64,000 bases of DNA from Corella eumyota. Its lineage: Eukaryota; Chordata; Ascidiacea; Phlebobranchia; Corellidae. Location: assembly GCA_963082875.1 (NCBI GenBank), contig OY720103.1, positions 5,828,001-5,892,000 of the forward strand, read 5' to 3'. This document shows positions 1 through 10,668 of this stretch, one piece after another. Both the position numbers and the translations under genes were made by a program. The notes beneath the pieces were generated by a model that was not told where the DNA came from, searched no databases, and saw only the letters and a list, made by a program, of their open reading frames with translations. Each line of letters opens with the position of its first letter. Position 1 is the first letter of the stretch.

Positions 1-143
1 CTGATTAAGTGCTGGCTCAGCAGGAGTTTATACCATTTATAGCACCTTACTCAAGGGCGCTACAGCATGAGATCAGTGGGGATTGAACCCACAACCTCAT
101 GTGTGGTGTAACAAGTGTTCTTACCACTACACCACGCTGCCGG
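1..143 (-). repeat. SINE-A copy, cut by window edge
   Basis: Reverse-oriented head of the tRNA-derived SINE-A family. Read on the minus strand it begins CCGGCAGCGTGGTGTAGTGG (a box-A-like segment), has a box-B-like GGTTCAATCCCC and continues into the GCGCCCTTGAGTAAGG body. The tail lies outside the window. Family consensus by eye: tRNA-like head of about 75 nt, an unrelated body with CTGCTGAGCCAGCACTTAAT and CTCGAGACTGGGTCGGAGTA, and a tail GGATAAAGATATATACAAAA. Composite SINEs of this kind are known from Ciona (Cics-1, as I recall), but I could not compare consensus sequences. Confidence 0.85.
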
Positions 144-189
144 TTCTTAGTTTAGAAAAGTAAGGAATTGTTGCGATTCTGTAAACAGC

Positions 190-363
190 AATTTGTTATC
201 TGCCCATATTACCGAAATCCATTTGACCGAATGAACATTTACCCGAAAACCAAAATTTCGAAAACTATATTTTACCGAAATATAGGTGAACATTTTTTTT
301 TGAGTTTACAGGCACTTGGTTTTCGGTTAAACGTCTATTTGAAAGGTGGTTTTCGGTTATGAC
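190..363. repeat. MITE-C copy (palindromic TTACCGAAA element)
   Basis: Starts CATATTACCGAAATCCATTT, followed by GACCGAATGAACATTT and ACCGAAAACCAAAATTTCG; ends with the reverse-complement motifs CGGTTAAACGTC and GGTTTTCGGTTATG. The two halves are inverted copies around an AT-rich core, so the single strand could fold into a hairpin. Thirteen copies in the window share this plan. It carries no coding capacity and is probably a non-autonomous DNA transposon (a MITE; Cimi-1 is the Ciona example I recall). Confidence 0.7.
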
Positions 364-458
364 AGTAATTCATGTAATCCGATGTCAAAAACAACTGCAA
401 CTATACTTATATGTTACTATAGTACGGTAGTATTTTTTAAAATTAAAAACAAAAAAAG

Positions 459-505
459 TGGCATTGGTGCGATTCGAACAAAAGGCCTCTCGGATCGTTC
501 CCGTT
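459..505 (-). repeat. SINE-B head fragment
   Basis: Reverse complement contains CGAATCGCACCAATGCCAC, the box-B end of the second tRNA-like SINE family (consensus GGTTCGAGCCGCACCAATGCC). Only the end of the head is recognisable. Confidence 0.5.
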
Positions 506-534
506 GCAATGTTAAATAAATGTTAACTACTTAC

Positions 535-921
535 TTGAATGGCTTAAGTGGACTGTCTAGATCTCCACGTAGGGGACTCGGGATTGTTACAGCTGGGGTC
601 GTTCTATTTTGCGCCGCCTTCTCTCCTTCCCTTATTGCGACCCTCGATTTCGATGTCGGGGTGTCTTTATTCCGCAAGATAGTTTTTGGGGCGACTTCGC
701 CCCCTAATTTCGGCTCCCGCAGCTTTCGGGGTGACTTCTCCACCCTCGTTTCGTCGATTTTTACACGGGCAGGCATGCTGTCGTCCAAACCGCCGGGGTT
801 GGGTTTCGAACCTGTGCTTTTTACTCGGCGCTCGGGTGAAAGGTTGGGGCGCTGGAGCTGGTTTGAGCTGGGCTTGGGTTCTCCAGTGAATTCCCCGACT
901 ACTTTTGGCCCCAAATCGATT
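535..921 (-). CDS. Internal exon of an unrecognised gene
   Basis: A 387-nt open exon on the minus strand, bounded by a good acceptor (TTCTTATTAACAG at 922-934) and a consensus donor (CAA|GTAAGTAG at 528-534). Both ends are phase 2. It encodes 128 whole residues, rich in Pro, Lys, Arg, Ser and Glu (for example KPSSNQLQRPNLSPERR and TPAVTIPSPLRGDLDSPLK), with no hydrophobic segment, so it is probably a disordered, basic linker region. The exon is markedly more GC-rich than its surroundings, as are the other exons here. I do not recognise the family. Its 5' exons should lie between here and the T-box gene or further right, and its 3' exons beyond the left edge; I found no convincing partner exon in 922-4300. 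The plus-strand reading frame over the same bases is a shadow. Confidence 0.6.
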
Positions 922-3900
922 CTGTTAATAAGAAAAAAAAATTTTAGACAACAAATTTTTTGTTGTTGTGTTATTTGCGGTTTTAGTAAACAACCTAAAT
1001 TTCAGTTAAAAATTAATTATTTTACGTTAAAAATAAGCAAAAAAAGCAAGCATTTGGACTATATGTAATAGTAATTTGGCCTTTTGTTGGCGACATGGTT
1101 AAAGAATGGCCCAAATTTAAAATTATTCAATTTACTACATCAAAAATTTACGCTCTTAAAACCCATGTTTAAAGTTTAAACAACAATACGGACATTTTCA
1201 AATTGGCAAAAATATTTATAACAAAAATTTGTTTTTATGCGAATCACGGTACGACAACAACACTCTTAATGCCATATAACAAAAATTATACGATTTCCTA
1301 CTACCGTACATAAGTGACGTTATAAAATTCAACAAGACGTGCCATATCTTACTTTGAGCGAGATAGTTTTGGAATAACACAGATGGATTACGGATTACAC
1401 ACGTTGTCGTGTTTTGGGTAAGCGAAACAGTATAATGGCCCTCGCCTAGTTACCCTAGGGTGTTTAGTGTAGGATTACATGTGCTTTCTACTACGGTTTC
1501 TATATTGAAGGATTAGTTGTTTCGTATTGTAACGGGAGAGCTTATGTTCGAAAGGCAATAATTATTGTCAAAACACACGGCCTTTTTATATTCTAATAAT
1601 CCAAAAACACTTTTGCAGATGTGTTTGCGACATTTTTTGACCAATTTGTTGTCTTAGTTATTGGTTTGATGTATTAGTTGGTGTTTACATAATTCAATTC
1701 GTTTTTAGAAATGTTACAAATTGACTTACCGTAATTCCAATTTGGAAGCCATTATTTTTGGTATTATCTATGCTATGCTAATTAACGAAACATTAACACA
1801 GTTTAAACTTAATTTGCTACAAAGTATTTGAAAAAACAACAGTTTAAAAATATAACTGTAGTTAAAAATCAAAAAAACTATATATATGGTTAAATCGTTT
1901 AGGCATATTTAATGTTCAAATTACAATAAACAGTTTAATTTTTTTAAACTATAGTTAACTAGACATAGTTAACCTAATCTAGCCGATTTCAAATTCAAAT
2001 TGGGCCTTTTTTTTAACTATTTAAACATTTTTTCTATAAGCTGTTTGTAAGTATAGCTTGAACTAAGGCTGCCCAAAACAATTGCCAATATCGGACAATA
2101 GCTGATAGCCCAAACCTTTCTTTGTTTAAAAATGATAATTACAAATAATTGAATAGTTTGTTTTTAAATGGGCATTAAAAGACACCTGTATTAATTTTCC
2201 TAATTCTTATATTAAATTCCTAATTTTATAAGTTCGTTAGTACACTACTACTCATGACTAGTCCTTTGCAGATTTTTAATAAGTTCTTTTTATTCTCTGT
2301 GTTACATATTACAGAAATCTTTCAATAAGAACATTGTCAGCGCTAACTTTTAGGCACGGGTCAATAAATACACATATCTCTACAAGCGGCTATATATTAT
2401 CACAACCTCACTCAAATACCATGTACTATAAAATACAGCTTTATATATTGACACCTCTACACGTAAAAACATAACACATTATATTGCCCGAACTAAGTTT
2501 CTATTTTGTAGATTTTTATGCCCTGATTTCGCTATAGGATAATAAATAACGAAAACTAAATTTATAACTTAAGTCGGCAAGGTGGTTTTAATGGGTCTAT
2601 ATTCTTTACGTATTAGAACGTATTTAATTTTCAATTGCAACGTAAATATAATGTATTTGCTTTATACCTAATGCGCTATTTCGTCGAACTATCAATAGAA
2701 AACCACAATAAAATAATAAATCAAACAGGCTTTCAACCTGTACTTACTCTCAGGTTATTAATCAATCTTTCAAAAGTATTTTTATTTAATTGATTTATGA
2801 CGAAGTTATTAGTTATTTAACTAGTTACCTTGCGAGTCAAATGCTTCTAGCTTCTTAGATTGTGTTTGCTTTTTTCGGCTTCTGTTAAGAGTTTAATCAG
2901 AAACTAATATTGACCTAAAAGTAATATAAGTCAACATTTACTTATATTTAAATTTTGTAAATTATACATTAATTATAATAACAAACCTTAAAAAATCAAA
3001 AACTAAAATATATTTAATACGTGTACGACTTTATGGTATACAATAATACGTAAAGACTAAAATGCGGTCTGCACTGTCCCTTTAAACTTTAAATACCGGG
3101 TATCTTTGCTTTCAGCAAGAATAGAACGTATTTTGACAACACGACGACCGAATAGCTGCCTAGAATCGATTCCTGAAATCCAAGATTTTGCTCCGCCCTT
3201 TTTTTTCTGATTTTGATTACTTCTTTTCTATCCAATGTTTGGTCGGGTTAAGATGTTAGTTTAATATAAAAATATAAAACTGCTTTGTATATCGCCCCTT
3301 TTTACAAAAATTGATATTTGATATTTATAGCAGTTTGATAACTTACATAAAGCTTGAAAATTCTTGATAAAAAGCTCTTTGCACGAGTAAAATAGAGGCG
3401 TTTTTACATTTGGCTATGATATCATTTTACAAAAGCGTAAGCCAATTAAAAAATTTGATTGCGAAACTTTAATAATGTAACTAATACTGAAAAGTAATAA
3501 AAAGGTCAAAAAATTGAAAAAACGGAAATGTAAAAAATATTATCATTTCTCTTATATAAAACAATAGCAATATGAAGTTTGTAATTATCTTGCTATATTG
3601 GTGATAACTCTTCTATCAAGATTGTGCGAAGTTCAATTTAAAACTACATCGGCAAAAAAACTAAAAAACCAAACACTTTTAAAAGGTGGAAAGGTCGACC
3701 TGATTAAAGTTATTCTTAAAATAATATACATTTGTTCCTTATTGCAAATTCAATTTACAATTTACAACCTTATACTGTTTTAAAAAACTCTCTACGATTG
3801 GACTTGAATTAAATTAACATAGTTAAGTCAGGCAATAACGTATATTTGTATAGGAATACCATAAGTCACAAGTTGTTCTTATAATTTAACTTGCATATGA

Positions 3901-4302
3901 ACCTTGCCTTAATGTTTATGAAGATGAAGCGATATTCCTTATTTAGTAAAAACCGAAGTACACCGCTTTACCTACTAACTTTAAAAACAAAAATAAATGC
4001 TGGACGCATTTTGCTTAATAAACTTGCAAAAACACTAAAAAAAAAACACTACCAAAGATTTGCTATAACACCGTTTACACTTAACTGCTACACTGTAAAT
4101 CTACTGAAAAAGCTTAAAACCAGCAAACTGTTAAAGTACTGCTGGGTTTAGAGCAACGTGCTGCACTTATGCTAAGGGCACAAGACTAAAAAACAATTGC
4201 AACTTGGTAGAAACATTTTTTTAGGAATGCATAATTACTTTTTTTTAAAGTTTCCATGCGTAATCATTGAAGCGTTCCTGTAGCCTTCTGTAATTATTAT
4301 TT
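922..4302. other. AT-rich stretch without a supported gene
   Basis: About 3.4 kb of AT-rich sequence with no repeat family I recognise and no ORF of convincing composition. A possible donor (CTCAAA|GTAAGA, minus strand, near 1340) might belong to a 5' exon of the gene holding exon 535-921, but I could not tie it to a reading frame. Confidence 0.5.
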
Positions 4303-4308
4303 TTTATT
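4303..4308 (-). terminator. Candidate poly(A) signal of the T-box gene
   Basis: AATAAA on the minus strand about 310 nt past the T-box stop codon. It would give a 3' UTR of about 330 nt. AT-rich DNA makes chance hexamers common, so this is only a candidate. Confidence 0.3.
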
Positions 4309-4619
4309 TCTATGGAGCTTCACGACTCGAATTCTAAGTTCGTATAATTCGTTTAATAACCTAAATTTGATTGCAGTTTGGTTTTTTAAAAAACCATAAT
4401 CATTAAATTCAACTTAAACAGTTTTGCGTCATTTTTGTGTTGTATTGAGCGATAATATTCACAACACAAAACGTTATAAAATCACAATACGAAAAAATAC
4501 GAAATTATCCTATCAAGAAAAACACGCAAAAAACAAATAGTAAAAAAGGCAATAAAAGGCACTGGGTGAACTTTTTGGAAAAAAATGTGAATAAAAATTA
4601 CAAATTTAGCTAAAGATTA

Positions 4620-7600
4620 TTAAATATTGGTGAAGCAGCTTCGTTTAGCCTGGGAACCTATGAAGTCAAAATCCTGCGGCGAACCCAGGAAAACGTCATC
4701 GTCTACGTCATCGAACTCACTCATGCAGTGCTTTCTCTTCGATGACGTCACATCTTCGGGCAGCGTTTGAAATTCATCGCCTTGAAAAATGTCGCGAAGG
4801 CATCCGGGCGAGAGAGTCGGAAGAAGAAAATTGGGTGCGTCCGTCTTCTCCGGAGTCAACTGCGCGGGCGCGTGTGACGTCACTGGGGCAGCAGGAGGAA
4901 CGTAGAATGACGTCACGTTGCTATTGGGCACGGCGGCGGCGAGTTGGGAGTTGTTGTTGGGGGAGACAGTTGCAGAGTTGCTTTGGGAATTTATCGACGG
5001 AACGTAAACTACAGGAACAGAAGTCGGTGAACCTGCAAAACAAAAAATTCATATTATTAATCCAATTATTTTATACTGAGTGCAATAGGAAACTACAAAA
5101 AACAAGTTACTAGCTCATATTGCCGAAAACCTTTTGACCGAATGGCATTCTGCCAAAAACCAAAACGACTTTTAACTAAATTTAGGTCAACATTTTTTTG
5201 GGAAATCAAAGTCCTTTTGAAGGGTTAGGGTTTTATGGGGCAAATAGAAAATGTTTCATTGTCGGTAAAATGGTGTTTTAGGGCTTTTTTTTTCGGTAAA
5301 ACGTATATTTGATAAAATCTCATTTAAAATTAAAAAAAAAAAAATAGTTTACCGTTTTTTTCGCTTGATTGGCGCTTCGAGGCTTCGGCTGCCGCTTGTT
5401 CTCTATAGTAACTACATTCGTAAAAAGTTGGCAAACCTTCCTTTTTAAGACCTGTGTACAAATATTAAGAAATTAAATAATCGTTTTATTATACATGTTT
5501 TATCAATATAAATATCTACAAAAGATGCAGTTGTTAAAATAAATATAACTTGTTTTAAATCTTCATTTGGTTGTTTAAATACTAAGGCGATAGCTATACG
5601 GTATGTTTTATTCGGTTTTATTGATTTTACAGGCCGTCAAATGAGATCAACATGGATATATATTGTCCATTAGGCTCCTTTAAATATAGATTTAAACACA
5701 AACACTAGATTCAAAGATAGAAACTAACCCGCTGAGTTTAACTTCGATTTTAGTGTTTCAAGGTCGAACGGCAAACTTTTGCTGAGTGGTGCTATAGCGT
5801 TTGGTGGAAAGCAGCGATCGACGTTCAACAACTGGTAGTCAGCCTGAAAAAAAATTAAACTAAATAAATATATTATTAAAAATAAAATACCCTGTCAAAG
5901 ATACATTATCCCTATTTATTGTAGAGATCATAGCATCTTACTTTAAAATCTACATAATAGAATTATTTAAAATTAAGAAACGAGGAATTAACTTACGATG
6001 GTTGAGCCGTTCGATTTACTGGCTTCCTTTTTCTGTTTGCCACCTGGCGGAAGATGGTGCACAGTCGGAGCTTTCAAAAGCTCTTCCAACGTTTCGCTTT
6101 TTACACCATTTTGATTGGTAGCGGGTTGAAACAAACTGTTTGTGTTGTTGTTGTTGTGATTGACTGGTGTCTTACCTGAACAGTAGTAAAATATTTTTAG
6201 ATAACAAAAATGAAATAGGAACAATTGTTACACCACATGAGGTCGTGGGTTCAATTCCCACAGCTCTAGTGCTGTAACGCCCTTGAGTAAGGCGCTATAA
6301 ACAGTATGAACTCTTGTTGAGCCAGCACTCAACCAGCAGCATAAATATCGTGCAATTATAATTTATATATTATCCCAAACTGCTAAAGGCAACTCAAGAC
6401 TGGGTCTGAGTAACAGTTGTTACTCTATGTTTAAGTCGCGCATTCGACCTTCTCATATCGAGGATAAAGATATATACAAAAAAAGAACAATACTAATTTA
6501 CAGTCAATGGTTGCTTTTTTTTCAACTAAAATAGCTTTTGCACCAGTTAAAATACGTTTATTTTTAGGATTGACACATCATTTAATATAAAGAATAACTA
6601 ACCACTATTTCGCTGCGAATTTCTTTCAAGTTCTTCACTTTTCTGAACTAATTGAGACATCACGCTTAGCTGCTTGTTCAGAAACTGCTTCGCTCGCTCC
6701 AGGTCCATTACATTGACCGGATTTTCGGTTTTGACGATCTGATTGGGACTTCTGCTGACGTCACTCGTCTGTGACGTGTCGTTGTCGTCACAGGGAGTGA
6801 GAGGGGACGGGGTTTGCGACATTGTGGAAGAGTTGGAAGAGCTGTTGCCGTCGTGAGATTTCGACGAAATGCTAAAATTACAAAGTTTAACATTTTTAAA
6901 ATTTTTTAGAGTAAGTGTTTAACTGTTTAAGAAAAAATCAAACACAGTTTTAAATACAGTAATTTAAAAAATTTAAGGAAAAACAAACAATATAAAGCGC
7001 TTTTTTTAAATAGTAACATCTGTTAAAAGTTAAATTTCCTTACCTTATTGTTTTGTCGCGAAAAGATCTTGCGAACGGATTCAAGTTAATTTTTAATTGA
7101 GCAACCTAAAAAAAAATCAATAAACTAATCTTTAATTTTTATAAACAAACGTATAAGTAGTTATATCCAATAAAGACTGTCTTACAATACTTAAAAGCAT
7201 GTTTTGGTATAAAATTTTACGGTTTATTTGTATCTAGTTGTTTATCCTCGATTACAGGACGCTAATATGCAAGATAGCTAATGTATTTCACTTACATCAG
7301 TATCGTGATATAGAGTCACACTCATAAATGTAGTTTTAGGGACCACGAAAGTCCTAAGATTGCTCTGGAAATTGGGATTCATTCGATCGACTTCGACGAT
7401 ATGAAGCCGGGGTTGGTATTTATGCAAGGTACGAAGGGTGATAATCTGCAAAAAATGGTATTAGACAAGGAGGATATGACATGCTAGTAAAGTAGTATTG
7501 CAATAATTTGTGCTTAAACCTGCGAAAGGTTTCGAGAAAGCAACATTAACCCTTTTTTAAGTTGTGCAGTCGACTATTTTAGGTTAGGCTAATTTAACCA

Positions 7601-9307
7601 ACAAAAACGTATACTAAAGAAGAAAAAATATTTCATTTTAACGCCAAACGTTTGTAACTACCTTTTCTTTTTCGTTGTGCAAATGATTACTCAGCTTCAT
7701 TTTGTTAAAACTGGCTCCCTTTTTGTTCCATACGTCTCCTGGGGCCGGAGATTCGGGGTGAAGGTATACTCGTTGCCCTGGGTGAAACCCGGGCTCTTCA
7801 CTCGAGGCTAAACCGGTGGCATTCCAAGATTGATTTCTAAATAAAAAAGTAAATTAAAACTACTTTATAATGAATGTACACGCTACACAAAAATCATATT
7901 TTTTATATCTATGATATTAATTGTTACGTAACAAGTAAAAACACTTACACGTATTTCCACACGTAGTTGTTCGCAAGCACAAAGTCAAGAAAGACGTTGT
8001 AAAGTTTGTTCGGATCTAAGCCACTTAGTTCATAATCAAGTATAGGAAACATACGCCTAAAACAGTAACCACATTTAGTTCGTGCACGTACAGCAGACAC
8101 TGATACTACGACAATATTACTTTGCCAGGTATAAGATGTGCCTATGTGTTTAGTTAGTTATAGTCTAAAATAAGTTAGGTTAGTACACTTTTTTACTGTT
8201 GTAGTGTAACAGATTAAGCTATATACCAGATAACGGTTTTTGCTATACATAAACCGACATACAATATGTAAATTTTTAAACATTAAGTAGATTTACCGTC
8301 CATGCTTGCTAATAACCATTTCGATTGACACGTTTTCGAACTTCTTCCAAAGATCCTGATTGGCCAGTTTCATCGACACGCCCATGCAGTCTAATTCCCA
8401 GTCGCTCGCCTTGCCAGACTGGGGTATTGGTTGAACAGGAAGAGAGCTCTAAAAACATAAAGGGGATACTTTTTAAAATTTAAAACTTAACGAAATTTAT
8501 TGAAATTTAAAATTAAAAGGGTCTAAAATCCCACCTGCTGGATATTTGTATTTGGGAGTGTGGTTTCCAGAGCCCCAAGTGGTAAGAGTGGGGGTGAATT
8601 CGAATTTGACGACCCAGGGGACTGAACGCCCATGTACGAGTTACTGATTCCAGTTGTTTGGTGCTGATTCGGGAAAGCCCCCATTGTTGGCGGTGCCGGG
8701 TTGTACTGGGGAGCGGGGTGAAATAAATTGTCGGGAGTCACATGACCAGGGTTGTCCGTAAAACTAAAAATAAAGAAATAAGCATAATTTAGTTGCAACA
8801 TTGTGGTTAAACAACCAGGGTCGAGCGTTTAAATATTTAAAAGGCTTACCTTGCTTGTCTGGATCGCGGTGCGTTGCTGTTAGGCGACCACGTGTTTGGA
8901 CTCGGTGCCGACATCCACTGGTTAGGTTGTTGTGTTGGACAGCCGTCGCTTGCGGCGCTGTTGATGCGCTGTCTGTACGCTACCTGGTGCGGGTTGCTTT
9001 GCATCATGTATTCGTTGTTCGCACCAAAAACGTCGCATCTCTGCTGGTTTTGGTTCCACATTCTCGAATTCTGTTGCTGATGGTAGTTAGGAATCATGTT
9101 CTGTTGTCTGTGGCCTGTCATATTGTAACCGGGGTATCCTTCATTGGCGTTGTGGTCCTGATACCACTGCTGTGGTTGTGGAGGTCCTTGATTATGTGTC
9201 GGAGCCTGGTAGCCGTTGTTTATTGTGGGAAAATACATAGATGATTGCATTTGGTGATTGCCAACAGCACAATGCTGAGAGTTATATTGCAACTCTGAGA
9301 ATGCCAT
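4620..9307 (-). CDS. T-box transcription factor, 12 exons, 802 aa
   Basis: Sequence-specific nuclear DNA-binding regulator. Exons (5' to 3'): 9307-8850, 8763-8535, 8448-8297, 8056-7949, 7836-7662, 7445-7296, 7105-7044, 6871-6603, 6175-5997, 5843-5729, 5451-5353, 5032-4620; all GT-AG, all phases agree, total 2,409 nt. Residues 1-229 are rich in Gln, Asn, Pro and Ser. The T-box spans about residues 250-443 over exons 3-7: MKLANQDLWKKFENVSIEMV, then GRRMFPILDYELSGLDP, VYLHPESPAPGDVW, LHKYQPRLHIVEV, TTFMSVTLYHDTDVAQLKIN and NPFARSFRD. The C-terminal 360 residues are disordered, with a VKTE SUMO-like site and an acidic end. The initiator is the first ATG (MAFSELQ). The domain is divergent: VTLYHDTDVAQLKI replaces the usual VTAYQNxxITQLKI. 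It fits best a tunicate Tbx6/VegT-type gene; the exact orthologue (for example VegTR or mT) cannot be settled by eye. Confidence 0.9.
5117..5318. repeat. MITE-C copy in T-box intron 11
   Basis: ATTGCCGAAAACCTTTTGACCG and CTGCCAAAAACCAAAACG at one end; TCGGTAAAACGTATATTTG at the other. It fills most of the intron between the last two coding exons. Confidence 0.65.
6227..6486 (+). repeat. SINE-A copy, head truncated, in T-box intron 8
   Basis: Begins at the anticodon-loop part of the head (TTGTTACACCACATGAGGTC) and runs through box B and body to GGATAAAGATATATACAAAA. The promoter-like box A is missing. Confidence 0.85.
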
Positions 9308-9419
9308 TCCCAAAAAGTCTGTCTGTACTTTGTATTAAAATTCGATACTTTGAAACTTTCTGACTAACTGTTCAGTTGAAACTTGACTTAGAATGAATGA
9401 TTCTGACTTGAAATTCGCG

Positions 9420-9650
9420 CGCTTATATTTGAATCACTTAGCCGATAAGGGAAAACAAAACAACTTCGTAGTAAAACGCGGGTCAAAACAAAACAATTAA
9501 CCGGAGATAGCAAAAGCATTTTCTTATCAACTACGTCACCTGTACACCTTAAATCCGGCCTCTAAACCAACCGGCCCTTTCTAAGTCACGTGATCGCTAA
9601 TCGATAACGCGTGGCCGAATCTAGATAGCCGCTCGGCTAAGATAAGACGT
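9420..9650 (-). promoter_or_regulatory. Presumptive T-box promoter with GATA motifs
   Basis: Lies 110-340 bp upstream of the T-box start codon. A TATA-like CAAATATAAGC (9421-9431, minus) would place transcription start near 9395. Six GATA-type motifs lie in about 200 bp: 9444-9449 GATAAG, 9505-9510 AGATAG, 9523-9528 CTTATC, 9603-9607 GATAA, 9623-9628 AGATAG and 9640-9646 AGATAAG. A half-CRE (CTACGTCACC) and an E-box (CACGTG, near 9587) are also present. Binding is inferred from motif density only. Confidence 0.5.
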
Positions 9651-10668
9651 TATTACTGCACAGGTGGACGTTAGATTAACTTGTTTTTTTTTGGCTTTTT
9701 AGAGCAGCAATTAAAATGCATTTTGGCAAGATATGAAAAGTTATGTAAGCATATGCAAACGGTTATGTAATATCTTGAACTGGAAGCTTGTTTATTAGAT
9801 GTATCACTGGCCATCAATTTAAAAAATGGAATTAAGTGGTAAGAAATACTTAAATTGTACTGAAGTATATATAACTTTTAATTGCCTTTACTAAGGTAAA
9901 CCCTTGCACAATATGAGATGTTTTCTATTTCTGTATAAAAATTGTTTTTTTGTTGCTATATTTAAGATAAACAAAAACAAAACACAAATCAATTGAAATG
10001 TATTTAGTATACAGTAGAACATATATGTCGGGCAGTTAAATTCAAAGTTTCTAATTGGAAACCGGCAAACGCCCATAGTTAATATAGCTCAATTAACATT
10101 ACTATGTTAATAAATTGGCATTTTTTGGTATTTAAATCACAAAAAAAAACATTAAAACAAAAAATTAAAAAAATTAAGCAAAATAATATTTAAACCATAC
10201 TTATTGCAAAATAGAACAATAACATTACAAAATAATATAACTATTTTGACAAATTTAGCCAAAAATATCTATAAACCATTTATAAAATTATCTTTACTTA
10301 TATAGATGTATAAAACCGCGCATAAAAAACAAAGGGCGATATTTTAAATCATACAGACAGCAAGCAAAATATCAAATTAAAATCAACCTAAAAAAGGTCG
10401 TAAGGTGTCGCTAAAACTCCAAAAGCGTAAAAAATTTCACGCACTTTAAAATAAAAAAAAATTTGCACGAAACGACCACGCTTATTACAAATAAAAACAA
10501 ACTTAGAGCAGTAGAATATCAATAAATATAAATCAGATACAGTTTATAACGTATTGCTATTGTTTATTTAAATTGCCCGTTTTTTTATAAACAACACAAA
10601 ATTAAAAAATCTTTTGAATTTTTTTTTGTTGTATCATCCTTACCTTGTCAAGCTATACAACCATGTGA
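9651..10668. other. Intergenic stretch, no gene seen
   Basis: About 1 kb between the T-box promoter and the stop codon of the next minus-strand gene. It is very AT-rich, with no family repeat recognised, and should include the 3' UTR of the 398-aa gene. Confidence 0.6.

Noticed and set aside
520-1068. Plus-strand ORF of 182 codons
   Set aside because: Shadow of the minus-strand exon 535-921; the minus frame has proper splice sites at both ends, the plus frame has neither.
8801-9244. Plus-strand ORF of 147 codons
   Set aside because: Antisense to T-box exon 1; it arises because the Gln/Asn-rich coding strand lacks stops on the other side.
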